From Massospora cicadina (lineage: Eukaryota; Entomophthoromycota; Entomophthoromycetes; Entomophthorales; Entomophthoraceae), in NCBI GenBank assembly GCA_022478985.1, contig JAKSZP010004204.1, positions 59,146 through 123,145 on the forward strand: a stretch of 64,000 nucleotides of DNA. Reading direction: 5' to 3'. The notes under the pieces are model-generated. The model saw only the letters and a list, made by a program, of their open reading frames with translations. It ran no database searches and was not told the origin of the DNA. How positions within the stretch are numbered: the stretch's first letter is position 1; every line of letters begins with the position of its first letter. Made by a program: the position numbers and the translations under genes. Of this stretch, positions 48,080 through 59,682 are shown piece after piece.

Positions 48080-48560
48080 ACCACTTACTCAATATCATTG
48101 AACATATTAAACTGATTAATTACCAACTACTTACTCAATTCAGTTGAACCTACCACATCAATAAAAAACCACCAACCACTTAGTCAAAACCAATTGACCC
48201 TACTGAGTTACTAATACTTTCAAACTACTTGGCAAAGCTAAAGAACCTATCAAATCAGTTAACAACCACTAACCACTCAGCCAAAACCAATTGAGTGTAA
48301 AAATCAAATCTCACTAACCTTTTGAATAAATGAAATGAAGCTTTATTAAAACAATAAAGAATCACCAACTTTCAGCTAAATCTAATTAAAGTATCAAAAA
48401 ATATAAAAAAACCTTCAACCACTTACCCAAAACTATTAGATATATTGAATTGATCAAAAAGCGCCAATCATTTAGCAAATATAAATTAAGTCTATTGGAT
48501 CAATCAAATACCATCAAACTGTTAACCAAAGCATCTCTATATTTAAAATTTAATTATATA
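48080..48560 (+). repeat. Degenerate ~48-bp satellite, block 1
   Basis: About ten diverged units. Unit starts at 48080, 48126, 48175, 48224, 48272, ~48315, ~48366, 48418, ~48467 and ~48516, i.e. a 43-52 bp period, mostly 46-49. Each begins ACCACTTA-like (ACYACTTRGYC), continues AAA-CCAATTGA, then ACCTA..AATCA..AACCACC. The region is A/C-rich on the plus strand and has no coding potential. Confidence 0.8.
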
Positions 48561-49255
48561 TATATGTAACATACTCTATTTTGAATTACTAAACCAATTT
48601 CAACCTAACTTGTCACAGATACCTTATAAATTAGATAAAACTACTTGATAAGGTTTTTTATAATTATAGTCAAAAACATAAATAGGTATTTTCTAATGAT
48701 GAATGGATAATTAATAGCCAAGCTAACATATTATAAGATGTAAGCGCTTAAACTGAACTTATTTGAAAACTACTCAAAGATGCTGAACTTAACATCTTAT
48801 AATCCAAAGAAAAACCAAAGTAAACACAAGTACATGATAATTTTAAATAACTTTGATAACTATGCTAGCTCATCGTTTAAATTTTAGTTTAAACTATTGT
48901 TTGAAATATCAGTTTTAAGTTATATATATTATTTACAATTATACAAGATTAAATGAATTTGAGTCTTTCTGAAATTTTAAACGATTTTTTTTAAAATTAA
49001 AGTACTTATTATTTAGTGCACTATCTGAGCATGGTCACTGTTTAACCAATCAGAATTGTTTTACCAATTTAATGCATTGCCTAAGTATAGTCATTGGCCA
49101 ATCAGATTTATATAGCATATGTATATACATACATACTTTTCTAGTTTTTATATGTAGATATATAGATAGATTGTGGTATTACCTAGCATTGCTTAGGTAA
49201 GTAAACATATGATTCAAGTTATGTGTTTTGGATTTTATATCATTTAAACCAATAA
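48561..49255. other. AT-rich interval between satellite blocks
   Basis: No gene. TATATATA runs near 48553 and ATAGATATATAGATAGAT near 49155. Confidence 0.4.
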
Positions 49256-49500
49256 ACCACTTGGCTAAATTTATCAAACATATTAAATTAACCAATCACC
49301 AACTGTTTGGTAAACCTAAACTAAACTTAATATTATAACCAAAATATCAACTACTTGAAAAATTAAATTAACTTTATTAAATCAACCAATCACTAACCAC
49401 TTAAAAACCATCAAGCTTTTTCATCACCCTAAAACCACCACCATTTGGCAAAACCATCTAAAATATCAAATAAACTAGATAGCTAACTGCTTAATCATAA
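49256..49500 (+). repeat. Degenerate ~48-bp satellite, block 2
   Basis: Six further units of the same family start at 49256, 49302, 49350, 49396, 49440 and 49486 (period 44-48). Same ACCACTTGG...AAACC...TTAACCAATCACC pattern as block 1. Confidence 0.75.
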
Positions 49501-49602
49501 CAATATACTGACTACCATTAAAAAATATATAAAATTTTCACTTCTTACATAAAGATTTCTACTTACTATTATAAGAAATAGCTTTACCAATTTGAAGGAC
49601 TT

Positions 49603-50595
49603 TGTTGGTATGTAAGCAACAACTTACCAAAGTTTTATTACAATTGTATGAATGGTATAGAAATGTATATGGGACAAACATACAAAGAAACAAACAAAGA
49701 AACATAAATTCATTTTTATATATAGATAGATTTACACCTCAATCAGATAACTTCTTACATCCCAGTGATTTATTCCTCACTTCAAGGTACTGGAGACATA
49801 AGCCTATGTCTTTCATGGCTACCTGCCATACAAGGGTCTCTGTCAACCTTGCCAATTAATTACTTGTACCTGTATCAACACCAGGATAGGTGAGACCTGA
49901 ATAAAATTCTACTTTTGGCTATTTTAATCAAATTTATATCTGAAAAATTATTATAAAAAGCTAGAGAATTTATAGAGGCATTTGGCACTCAACTACTCTG
50001 TTAGCACCTCAGTAAAAAAATGGCAGCCATTGCCATTTAATTTCCTTTTAGGTCTCTTCCAGCAATGGTCTTCTTCTTTGGGCTAAATATCCTCCATTGG
50101 ACATCACAGAGATTTAAAAATGGAAGGAGCAAGAAGATGTATACCTAACATTTCTGCTCAATTACAGTAAACCAACCACAATGGCTAGCAACCTGATTAG
50201 GTAATGAAATCTTTACCCATTATAGCAGGTCATGAACTAAATGTTTGATTTACTAGTTGCAAGTGGCATCACTCACCTCACAAATCCTAAATAAATTCCT
50301 AATCAGTTGGTGATGAAACCTGATTAATCTCAATTGGTATATCTAATAGTTAATCAATGATCAACTATCAGATGACTCTTTTTTGTTGGAAATTCATCCT
50401 GAAAAGTTCTTAGGCATTCACATGGATTTACCCCAGCAGATCTGAACCTGGAGAATTACCCCAAAATCTGCTAGCATTATCAAAGCAATGACTAAACCAA
50501 CTGATATTCAAATTACTTGCTAGCAGGAACTATCCTCTAGCAAACCAGCAGATTCTCTAACCTAGGAAGCTAGAGTTGTGGGCAAAATCTCAACA
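49603..50595 (-). repeat. Solo or truncated LTR of the Ty3-C family
   Basis: Fourth copy of the ~1.1-kb LTR: TGTTGG at 49603 and AAAATCTCAACA at 50595 on the plus strand. The segment from about 49960 (TTTATAGAGGCATTTGGCACTCAACT) to the end aligns well with 22927-24033; the left third is more diverged. Confidence 0.75.
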
Positions 50596-50649
50596 CGTTT
50601 CATCCTGTCCTATCAGATTTGGAGTGGCACAAATCATAAATCTCTCTAC

Positions 50650-51560
50650 CCAAGCAGGAACATCCTTTGTGAGTTCATTACATTCATAGCCACACTTAAG
50701 AATTTGACACACTTCTTTACACCTAGATTTCCTAAGGCAGTGGGATCATGATGTTTACTTATGACAAAGGAACGCAGGGCAGAGTGAACACACTTAACAT
50801 GGAAGTAAAATACCCTATCCTATGAATATAAAATTCTGAAGTGGCTTTGCAACTTCAATATAGGTCAAAAGGTGAGTTTTTCAGGGTTTAAAGACTTTAA
50901 TATTAATCTGCATTAAGGAGGAAACCTGCATTTTCAGGTAAGTTTAGGACTGGTAGTGTATGAATTATCTTGACCAACAGGCTCTATGATGTGACAGGAA
51001 CATCAAGTAGTTTGGTAAAAAAGGGTTCTGATTGGGACGCGGTGTTGAAAAAGCTATCACAGTGATGGATAGAAGTGGTAGTGCCACGATTTGGTTTGTA
51101 AAGTTTACAGTTACAGCTTAGTGTCCTAAATAAAATCAGGACCTATTAAAGGATTATATCTAAAAATCTTGCAAGATGTAAGTGGGCTTATAACAAACTT
51201 GTATTACAACCTGAAGATTAGCAGATTACGTTGAGTCATGGTTTGCCTGTGTACAGGATTTTTGTTGTTTGTAATAGTATGTGAGAAATTTGTGATGTGT
51301 GCGCACAACTAAAGCATGTTTGGCTCCCTGTAAAAGATAACGCCAGTGCATCAAGTACATGCAATGGCAGACAAATCTTTAACATAGATGGCCAATGAGC
51401 GCTCAGTTACACTAGACTTTCTCTGGTGATATGCTACTGGATGTTCTTGTCCATCATGCTTTTGTAACACAACAGCACCTACAGACATACCAGAGGCATC
51501 GCAAGCCACATAAAAAAAGTTTTTTTATTCATAATATTGATGTATAATGGGCGCAGGGGC
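50650..51560 (-). pseudogene. Ty3-H RNase H and integrase N-terminus
   Basis: RNase H is clear: FYVACDASGMSVGAVVLQK with the catalytic Asp, EHPVAYHQRKSSVTERSLAI, then a TDHK-like VVRTHHKFLTYY block in a shifted frame. Downstream the frames around 50.65-50.75 kb (HDPTALGNLGVKKCVKFLS) fit the zinc-binding start of gypsy integrase. Stops throughout. Confidence 0.72.
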
Positions 51561-53160
51561 AGAATTTTTTTTAATAGCATCAACTCTCATTGACACTCAG
51601 TGACCAGATTAATGGGACCTTCTTTTCAGTGAGTTTGTGTAAGGGTGACAAGTTCTCAGAAATAGCTGGTGAGTACTTTTTTAGGAGAAAATGCAGACAC
51701 AAGGAAGCTGTAAAATTGTTTTTGGGTCACAGGAGTAAGCCAAGAGCATAAGGATTCCAAGCCAATAAATCAAAGGCATGACCATTTTTGTATTAGATTA
51801 CCCAGTTTTAAACTTTGCCCTTTGGTACTCACTTTTGAAAGGCTTTTAAGTTAGGCAAATTTTAAAGTGCACAGGAGCCACCAATTTTTAAAGTTACTTG
51901 GCATTGATGAGTTATTTTAATATGCCATCAACATACAAAATATGTATAGGAAAACTTAAGATCCTAGAGAGGTTTATAATGATAGATTGAAAGCTTCTTG
52001 AGAAATATTTAGATAAAAATATACTATTAACTTTAAATTCCAAACCAAGTCTAAATTGTTGTCATACATTCCTGGACAGACTTTACCCAAACTTGATAAA
52101 ATTATTAACCAGGTCAAGTTTAGAGAAAACCATAAGTTTATAAGTTTTTCAAGGGCAGACTTAAGGGGTAAAGAGTATAAATATAAGACTGTAACATTAT
52201 TCAAAGCTCATAATCCAAACAAGATCACAGTGCAGCTTTAGGTTCAAAATTAAAAACCACTGGGATGAAATGAGGTAAGTTTTATAACCATATTCCCCTT
52301 TGCTATTATGTCTTCAATACAAGCCCTTTAAACTTAATACTTTTAATCATGTAAGGATACATCAGTTGAATTTGATAAGTTAACAGTTATATTGATAGCT
52401 TATATCAAACTCTGAGTTACCTGGTAGACTATTAGCGCATTCCACATCAAAAAAGGTTTTAAAGGGCTCAAGAATTAGTGGCATAGTGGGCAAATAAAGC
52501 ATGATGTCAATATATGAAATTCCATCGTAGCTGCCACTACATTTCCTGTTGTTAACGTTGGAAGGAGATGGATGAAATTGAATGATGATTAAATAAAAAC
52601 TAGTATGTTTTTTTATAAGTCAATGTTCAACAATTGATAGCGCCTAACCTACTTAAAATCATTGGGTTTAGGAAGTTTGGGCATTGCCTCAAAGTCTAAC
52701 ACAAATTCATGATCATGTGCAACAAAACAAAGTGATATACAATGAGAGAGTGAGCTTTGAGACGTGCAAAGTATTAGCAGTTGAGGCTGCTATTACTTTC
52801 AAGTTTGAGGGCTACATTACTTAAAGATCAAAGAATTTACCTATGGCCCCAGTTTAAATTCTAGTACTAGTGAGTCCCAACCCAAAAGAGGGGGCGGCCA
52901 CGCATTTTTTACTGGTGGGTGCCAAAATAACCTAAGGTAAAAAACTCCAAATATGGCACCTTGGTGGCTAGCCTATGTGGCCATATCTTGTGGGCAAGGG
53001 GGGCATGGGAATGTTCATCAAGCGCAGACCTTAGGGAACGCGTGAGAGAAGAAAAAAAGGGATTTGGGCGTTTGTGGAATGAGGAAGAAAATGGATGAAC
53101 ATTAGCTTTGGATCATTGAGGATTCACATTGTTTGCAGTGCCTCAAAGTAATGAGTAAAA
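51561..53160 (-). pseudogene. Ty3-H reverse transcriptase
   Basis: Catalytic motif LYVDGILK at 51924-51935, where YVDD is expected (second Asp to Gly). Surrounding frames are short; the assignment rests on this motif, the RNase H that follows, and order. Confidence 0.62.
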
Positions 53161-53230
53161 TGAGTTTCAGCATATTTTAAAAGCTCTATCGCACAAGAAA
53201 AGTATTTTGTTTTTTATTAAGTTTGTGGAT

Positions 53231-54458
53231 TGTTGGGATTTTAACCAGATGAATCCTTCCAAAAGTATCAGAATTAGGGGTTTCAATTAGTTGGATGTAA
53301 TTGCCAGCTAATCGCCTAGTTCAATACTATTTAATGTTATAATTTAATCAAGTTTAGGTTTGGTGAAAGCTGCGTTCACTGCCAAAATGCCATCTGAAGA
53401 TCATTGTGGGAGTTTACAGCGGAAAGCTGATGAATCCATTACAAATTGTCTGAAATGGTTCTGCCAACTAATTCAGAGCACCAGTGACTCATGCTGAGGA
53501 TGCTCAAAGTCCTATTTAAATATGAATTTTTATATGATCAACCAGCGACTTATGCTGAGGATGGATTGACCTAATTTAATATTTGGTGATCAGATGAGTA
53601 GATTTGGAGGGAATCACTATGAAGCATGAATGAATAGTTTACAATCTGATAGAGGTTTGGAATCAAGAGGCTGATGGGTTCTCAAGTAGTTGATTGGCCA
53701 AAGAGTAATTGGGCGCAGTAGCCCTGAAAGTAGTATAAATAGTCGTTCATTCCCTCCTAATAAACATCTCTTGTTTGCCCATCTTTCCTGTTTGTTTGAA
53801 GTAGCTTAGTGCAACTAGAGTGAGGAAGGTGGTATAGGAGATCCCCAATAGGTGTGGGTGATCACGCCTGGAGTGGCTGGCGCTGCCAGCTCCCATGCCT
53901 ACTCTCTATGAGGTCCAGTGGGAACATGGCCAGCTGACTACCAGCGGATGCACTGACAGGCCGCCAACCCTAGCGGAGTGCAGTGCAGGAGTTGCCATAG
54001 CTGCCCAGGAAGGGGGCAGGACTTGCCGGGGCACACACTGAGGATGCCTGGAGCTAAAGGCGAAGCTGTTGGTGGTTAGTTTGTGGGTTGGACACAGGAC
54101 TTGTAGGGGTTGGTACACCAATGAAGGCAAAACAGCAAAGGGCCACCAGTCTTTATACTGGTTGGCCTGGCACACTAGCAGAGCCCATGGTCAATTTTGC
54201 AACATGGATAGTAGGGATCATACATTGATAAGTTAGCTTCATCAGCACACAAGTGCCCATGGTGAACATGTGCTCCTTGATCTTATCTTTCAGTCATTGC
54301 TTTAGTATAGGTTAAGCCCTGACCTGAGTTCCCAATGCATTTGTAATTTTAGTTAATATTGACCCATATGTTTTTTTCTAATTTATTAATTGATAATTTT
54401 GGGTTTAAGGTTCAAGGTTTTACTGGGTTAAATTTTGAGACACCAAGCGATCCCAATA
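53231..54458 (+). repeat. Probable 1.2-kb LTR interrupting Ty3-H
   Basis: Starts TGTTGGGATT and ends GATCCCAATA, a near-perfect inverted pair of the LTR type. It has a TATA box (AGTATAAATAG near 53731) and AATAAAC near 53759 on the plus strand. From 53860 to 54185 it is much richer in G+C than anything nearby. A 90-residue minus-strand frame there (53906-54175) shares a short peptide with 15.7 kb. No partner LTR and no target duplication were found. Confidence 0.5.
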
Positions 54459-55499
54459 ATTATGGCAAGTAAAAAAATCAAATCTTAACATTAAACTAGT
54501 CTAGATCAACTCTATAGCGCACCACTGACCAACATAATTGAGGACACTTTCTATCTGTTATTTTAGCAAAGTGCAGTGGCAAGACCTTGTTCAAGATTAA
54601 TCTCGCCCAACTGCAACCCAATACTATCAGTTATATGCCCTTTCCTATCAACTTCCCTATATCAGATCAGGAAAACTATACTAATCTGCTTACAGTTCTT
54701 ATACTGGAATATTCCCATCATTTTATTTAATTCTTTATTTTTCCCTAGTACTTTAGATACTGCTAATTTTTTAATGATCAACTAGTTACCAATATATAAT
54801 TTGTTTATTTTGTTTGAAATTCTATTATAGCTTCTACTTTTAATAAAGGTCAAGCTCTATTATTGTTTCTATTCAGTTTTAACATCCTGATGGTGCCAAA
54901 GTGCATAATTGCCTTAATAGAGAAAAATCCCACTATAAAGATCAATGAAACTACTAATATTGATATTCTTAGCCTTATAAGACCTGACTTTAAATAATGC
55001 CAGAATTCCAAAAGCATCACAGGTCTCTTTAGGAAGTTATATAAAAATTGGGTCAGGAAATACCATTGATAGGTTATTCTAAGGTAACGTGGAGGGATTG
55101 TCAGAGGAGGGTTTAGTGGGGCAACAGAAGCTTTAATAACAAGCTGGTGGGTCTTATACAGAGGGAAGCCTTTTTAAGGGCAGAAGCATCACTGGGGAGT
55201 GGGATTAGTGGCGATGGAAAAAGATTTTGGGCCAATCAAAATTAGGATTTACAGTATAAGGTTGTTTGACTTCATCCACCTACTCAAGAAATATGAATGG
55301 ATTTGTATGTGTTAAATTTGGGACAGCAACATGAGTTGATTGGATGAGGGGCAGGAGTTGTTGGCCTTCAAACTAAAAAGCAACTCAATAGGTTCCTGGG
55401 ATGCAATTTGCTACCAAACTGATTTAGAAGTTTGTATCTAGTTGGCTAGTTCAAGAGGAGCTGCGCTTACAGCAGGTGAGGGAGGGGGAGGATGACTGA
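54459..55499 (-). other. Ty3-H linker region, not parsed
   Basis: Lies between the probable LTR and the protease. Expected to hold the protease-polymerase linker; only weak Pro-rich frames are visible near 55.1 kb. Confidence 0.35.
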
Positions 55500-55930
55500 G
55501 CCTCATGAAGAAAGAAATCCGCTAGAGGTGGTAGGGGAGCGCTACAGGAGGAGGGACGGAGGCCTCTGAGGCGGTGAGGGAAGGGAAATTTCTCTTCAAA
55601 CGGTTTAAACTGAAGCACAAGTAGCAGATAGTGAGGCCATAATCAACGCACACCCAAGGTAAATTGTTATGGCATAGAAGATTACAGTTAAGGGAATTTG
55701 CAAGATGAATATATAATTGAAAGAGGCGGATTGTTGCAAAGGCGTGAGGCCCTAAGAGTTGGCTATCACCATATAATACCACAATTTGCAGGACAGGATC
55801 AACACCATAAGGATTCATACCCTCCACGAGCTCATGTTGGAGATGCTCATATTAGAGATGGATAAAAAGATTAAATTAAGTGATTCACAAGAGTGGCGTC
55901 CACTGTCAACCAAGTGAAAATAATGGGGAT
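55500..55930 (-). pseudogene. Ty3-H aspartic protease
   Basis: A frame near 55880 ends TWLTVDATLVNHLI, resembling the family's L(V/I)DSGAT.NFI. It continues into a 101-residue open piece (55522-55827) with NNLPWVCVDYGLTICY, matching the GLPWL..HNP.IDW block that closes these proteases. Confidence 0.65.
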
Positions 55931-55979
55931 GGTTGTATTATTGTAAACAATCAGCATTGTCACTGCAACCATGGCTTGG

Positions 55980-56400
55980 GCTTTAAAAGATAAGCCAAGG
56001 TCAAAGTACTCCTTGAAGGGAAGTAAATTTATAAAATGTCAGGTTTGAACATCTCATGATCACTCTCATTAATGGCTGCTTTTGCATAAAGGAAGAATTT
56101 CTCATACTTGGCCCAAAGGCCAAAGCGCAGGTTGCTCTGAGGGAGCACCAGGAGCTTCAAAGAACCACCAGGGATCGCATGATCTGGTGGGCTATGCCAC
56201 ATAGGTAAACAAAGCTACTGGAGGGATTAGGGGCTAGAAGAGCAATCTTAAGGGTGCTTTGGCATTGTCCAAAAAACCATGAGGCGGTTCACCACCACCC
56301 CATTTTTCTTTCAACTTTGTGGCTTGATGATGCTTTGCCCAAGAAGCCAGACAATCAATACTTGAAGCAGTCTAAAATTCATGACATTTGTATTATTTCT
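55980..56400 (-). pseudogene. Ty3-H gag remnant
   Basis: Inferred from position upstream of the protease. No knuckle was seen; frames are broken. Confidence 0.4.
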
Positions 56401-57039
56401 TTATTTTTGAGGCTGCCAAGTCACGCTTAGGTCACATAATATAGAGTTACTTTCCTATAGTAAGTACAATAAAAGGTTTTGTTAAAGTCAAGTACCAAAA
56501 AGAGGCATAGAATTAATGACTTAACTTAATTCTAGTATAACATAGGGACTTTTTTACACTACATTAAACAATATCAACCCATAAGGAAAAGGATTAATAA
56601 AATTGATGAAGAGGGAAATTCATATGGGGGACTTTTGGTCAGGTGATGCATTCCAGATTGTACAATATTTTGTAGAATATTTTTTCTAGGGTTAAAAGGT
56701 ATGTTGAATGTACCAAGTCAAATGAGACTTGGTATCTCTTTTGTTGATTGTTAAGAAGAGACTTGATTTGTACCCTTTTGTGGGTACATCTTAATTTACT
56801 GACTTATGTGCCACATAGTGCAATAATTACTTGACATTTCAATGATCCTTCATTTTAATTAAACAGGATTTCATTTTGTGTATTTTAAGATCAAATTGGT
56901 CTGATGGTATTTTCATAGTATTGATTTGAGCCTTACTGACTATTAATTTCTGTATGAGTAATTGATGGTATTTCTTTAATCCCTTTTTAGTTTAGGCATC
57001 AATTATCTAATGGGAGTCAATTGCTCAAATTTTCTTTCC
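56401..57039. other. No gene recognised
   Basis: AT-rich, short frames only. Confidence 0.4.
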
Positions 57040-57885
57040 ATCATGTCCAATAACTTGATATCCAACACCTCCAATGCCCTTTCTGATGCTGACCCCACAA
57101 CATTATCCTGGAGTATGATCCTACCACCTCCTTCCCCAAAGCAGTTGCTTCCAAAGTTCCTGCAACATTAATCAGGCCCCTCCTTTTCACAGAACTTCAA
57201 ATGCCCCAACCAATCAGAAAGCAGCTTTTAATACAGTTCATTCCTAAGTTTCCTTTCATTTTCCCACCACACACACTTATTCCAATAAACTATATACTAC
57301 AAAAAAATCCTTGGGCCTTATTAACTGAGTTTTTCAAAAATGGGTATTCAGCTCCCAAATTGTAAATCCTTATACACTTTGATAATTTTGAGTGCCAATT
57401 ATGATACCCAATTCCATCTTTGTCATTATGCCCCACAACCTCATGCCGCGCTATTCCAGAGTGACCATCAGCTCAACATTAAGCAGTCTCTTCTTCCAGA
57501 TGCCATCCCCTTCACAAAAAAGTTATAAAATTTAGTGTGCTGATAATTGATGGTCTATCCCTCCAACGTTTACTCCTAATTTTCTTCCCAAGCTAAGCAT
57601 GAAATTACCATACTTTATCAAGGAGCTCACAAATCAGCCAAAAAGTTGATCTCAATGCTAAGTTTGTCCCAAAATCTAGAATAGCCCATAACCTTACCAC
57701 CTTTGCCACCCTTCTCAAGGCCAATCTTCAAGATGAGCATGACTTGGCCAAGTTAATCATAGCCCTCTTTTTTGGCTCAGCTATTGGTTCACTCGCTTAC
57801 AATTTCAAACTACATACTTCAGATGCCCCAAGCCTTTGCTTGCACCTCTATGAGAACCCTCTCATATACTTTCATGGATGGCAAC
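57040..57885 (+). pseudogene. Decayed coding sequence of unknown identity
   Basis: Two stretches read openly on the plus strand. At 57110-57355 a ~80-codon frame includes KQLLIQFIPKFPFIFPPHTL and NPWALLTEFFKNGYSAPKL. At 57630-57885 a ~83-codon frame contains HNLTTFATLLKANLQDEHDL and IALFFGSAIGSLAYNFKL and ends YFHGWQR-stop. A frameshift separates the second from FSSQAKHEITILYQGAHKSA just upstream. I do not recognise the family; a gag-like protein of an unlisted retroelement is one possibility. Confidence 0.4.
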
Positions 57886-57987
57886 GATGAACTTCAACCT
57901 CACCTCCCCTCCTCCATGGGTTGATAGCAGTTCATTCTTTTTTACTTGATTATCGTTAGTTCCTTTTTTGTTCTGTTTTTCACATTT

Positions 57988-58489
57988 TGTAACAAAAAAT
58001 GTTCCCAGGACCTTAGATGTCATCTCAATATATATAACCTTATGCAGGAAGAGATGCAACAACTAGATAGTGGAATAGGTAAATATTAAGATGTTAGACA
58101 TAAAATATGAACCAATTAAATATTGCCCAACATAAGGGCCTGATGGCGACTCAGAAAATAGCCCATCTGGGCTGAGGTTTGATGCAGTGGCAAATACTCT
58201 GCCAGCCTCTAGCCTCCTGAATTGACCCAGGGTGTATGCACTTACTGGAGCTATGCTCTTACAGGCATTTTTAATGGTGACCAGTAATCAGGTTGAGTAG
58301 TGGTGAGATTTTAAGTCCCAATTAACCCTCAAAATGACCTCTCTTCTTATGAGGTCAGGAGTTTGCAGCTTATGGTGGATAGTTGCAAAAGAGATTAATG
58401 TCCGTGCAGCTCCATATGGGTTGTTGGCCGACCTGAATTTCAAACTAAACCAGCCAAATAATTTATAACTTGAATAGATATTGAGAACA
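57988..58489 (-). repeat. ~500-bp repeat with coding potential, copy 1
   Basis: Aligns with 59182-59682 in direct orientation over ~500 bp; both plus-strand copies begin TGTAACAAA. On the minus strand both carry a corresponding open frame: here SIAPVSAYTLGQFRRLEAGR and NLSPDGLFSESPSGPYVG. Further on HKVIYIEMTSKVLGTFFVT corresponds to NKVTYINMTCKV in copy 2. Ends compatible with an LTR, but the shared reading frame argues for duplicated coding sequence. Family not recognised. Confidence 0.6.
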
Positions 58490-58842
58490 ATGTTAGTTTA
58501 TTTGATATTGACCTATCTGGCGAGGGACTCCACAAACAGTGGGAATGTGGAATGAAAAGAACAGAAAGAAGATAGATCTTCAAATTTGTGAGAGTTTAAA
58601 TAGGATGCAAGAATATAAACCAAACCTAAAGAGGCAGATTTATGGTAATACTCTAGAAAAAGAAGCCTAAATGATTCCCATAACATACTAATGGTATTGA
58701 GACCTAAATACCATAATTTTATACTGACAAAGACTAAAATTCTACATTTTGTTTAATTTAAATTGGTGGAATGTGACCATCATTCCTACCATCTTGATTT
58801 CATAGGTTTTGATGAAAGATTGTATCAATACATTACCACTCA
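58490..58842. other. Spacer, no gene recognised
   Basis: AT-rich sequence between copy 1 and the unidentified frame that follows. Confidence 0.4.
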
Positions 58843-59175
58843 CTAAGGGAAAGCCCCTTGAGTTTCCCTGGGATTAGTCAATATGGAAGGTAAACCACCA
58901 GTGACCAACCTTTCTTGCAATGGGAGGTATGAAAAATACTGATCAGAAGTCCAAAGGTCACAGGCAACATTGACACAATCCTTGAAGGTCCGCTGGCAGG
59001 CACAAGAGGCCTCAACTGCAAGAAGTTTAATTGGCACCCCCACCTCCCCCTCCACCATCATAGGATAACAAAAACTGATGGGGAAAGTGACAGGGTTAGA
59101 CTTGCTTGGGACAATTATTGTCCCCCTACCTTGTGAGATGGAAGGAACCACAGCTCTCCAAGTAACATAAAGTTG
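58843..59175 (-). pseudogene. Unidentified coding segment downstream of copy 2
   Basis: An open frame of at least 102 codons runs from inside copy 2 (FVTYFQLYVTWRAVVPS) through ISQGRGTIIVPSKSNPVTF, VGVPIKLLAVEASCACQRTF and DLWTSDQYFSYLPLQERLV to a stop at 58843. It is continuous with the coding-like part of copy 2 apart from one frameshift and one stop, so the two probably belong to one decayed gene of 200 or more residues. No domain recognised; the beta-rich, Pro/Val-rich texture would suit a structural protein, but that is speculation. Confidence 0.45.
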
Positions 59176-59181
59176 GAAATA

Positions 59182-59682
59182 TGTAACAAACTTGGTTCCT
59201 TAAACTTTGCATGTCATATTGATATATGTAACCTTATTCTGGAAGAGAGTTACCTTGATCAAATGGTGGAATACTAGATACTAAGATGTCAGACATTGAA
59301 TTTGGATTAATTAAATATCGCCCAACATAAGGGCTTGGCAGTGACTTAGGAAATAGTCCATCTGGGCTGAGGTTCAATGCAGCGGCAAGTACTCTTCCAG
59401 CCTCTAGCCACCTGTATGGACCCAGGGAGTATGCAATTACTGGAGTTAAACTCTTACTGGAATCTCCACTTTTGACCATTAATAAGGATGAGGTGCAAGT
59501 AGATTTGCAGGCTCATTTGATCCCTCAAAATGTCCTCTCTCCTTCTAAAGTCAGGAGTTTGTGACTTACAGTGCATTATTGGCAAGAGATTAATGTCCAC
59601 GTGATTCCATACAGGTTGTTGGCCAACCTGTATTCTAAACTAAACCAGCTAAATAAATTAAAAAGAAAATAAATTTTTAGCA
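59182..59682 (-). repeat. ~500-bp repeat with coding potential, copy 2
   Basis: Partner of 57988-58489. The minus strand is open for 81 codons (59479-59234) with SLTPVIAYSLGPYRWLEAGR and NLSPDGLFPKSLPSPYVG. Differences from copy 1 are partly synonymous. It may alternatively be the outer part of the Ty3-E 3' LTR. Confidence 0.6.

Larger units (their letters stand above)
50630..56400 (-). mobile_element. Truncated gypsy element Ty3-H
   Basis: Another minus-strand gypsy copy: gag region (~56.4-56.0 kb), protease (~55.9-55.5), polymerase (~53.1-51.6), RNase H (~51.5-51.2) and the beginning of integrase (~51.2-50.65). The integrase core and 3' LTR are missing; the element stops at the Ty3-C LTR. 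A likely LTR (53231-54458) interrupts it between protease and polymerase. LTRs of its own were not identified. Confidence 0.7.
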
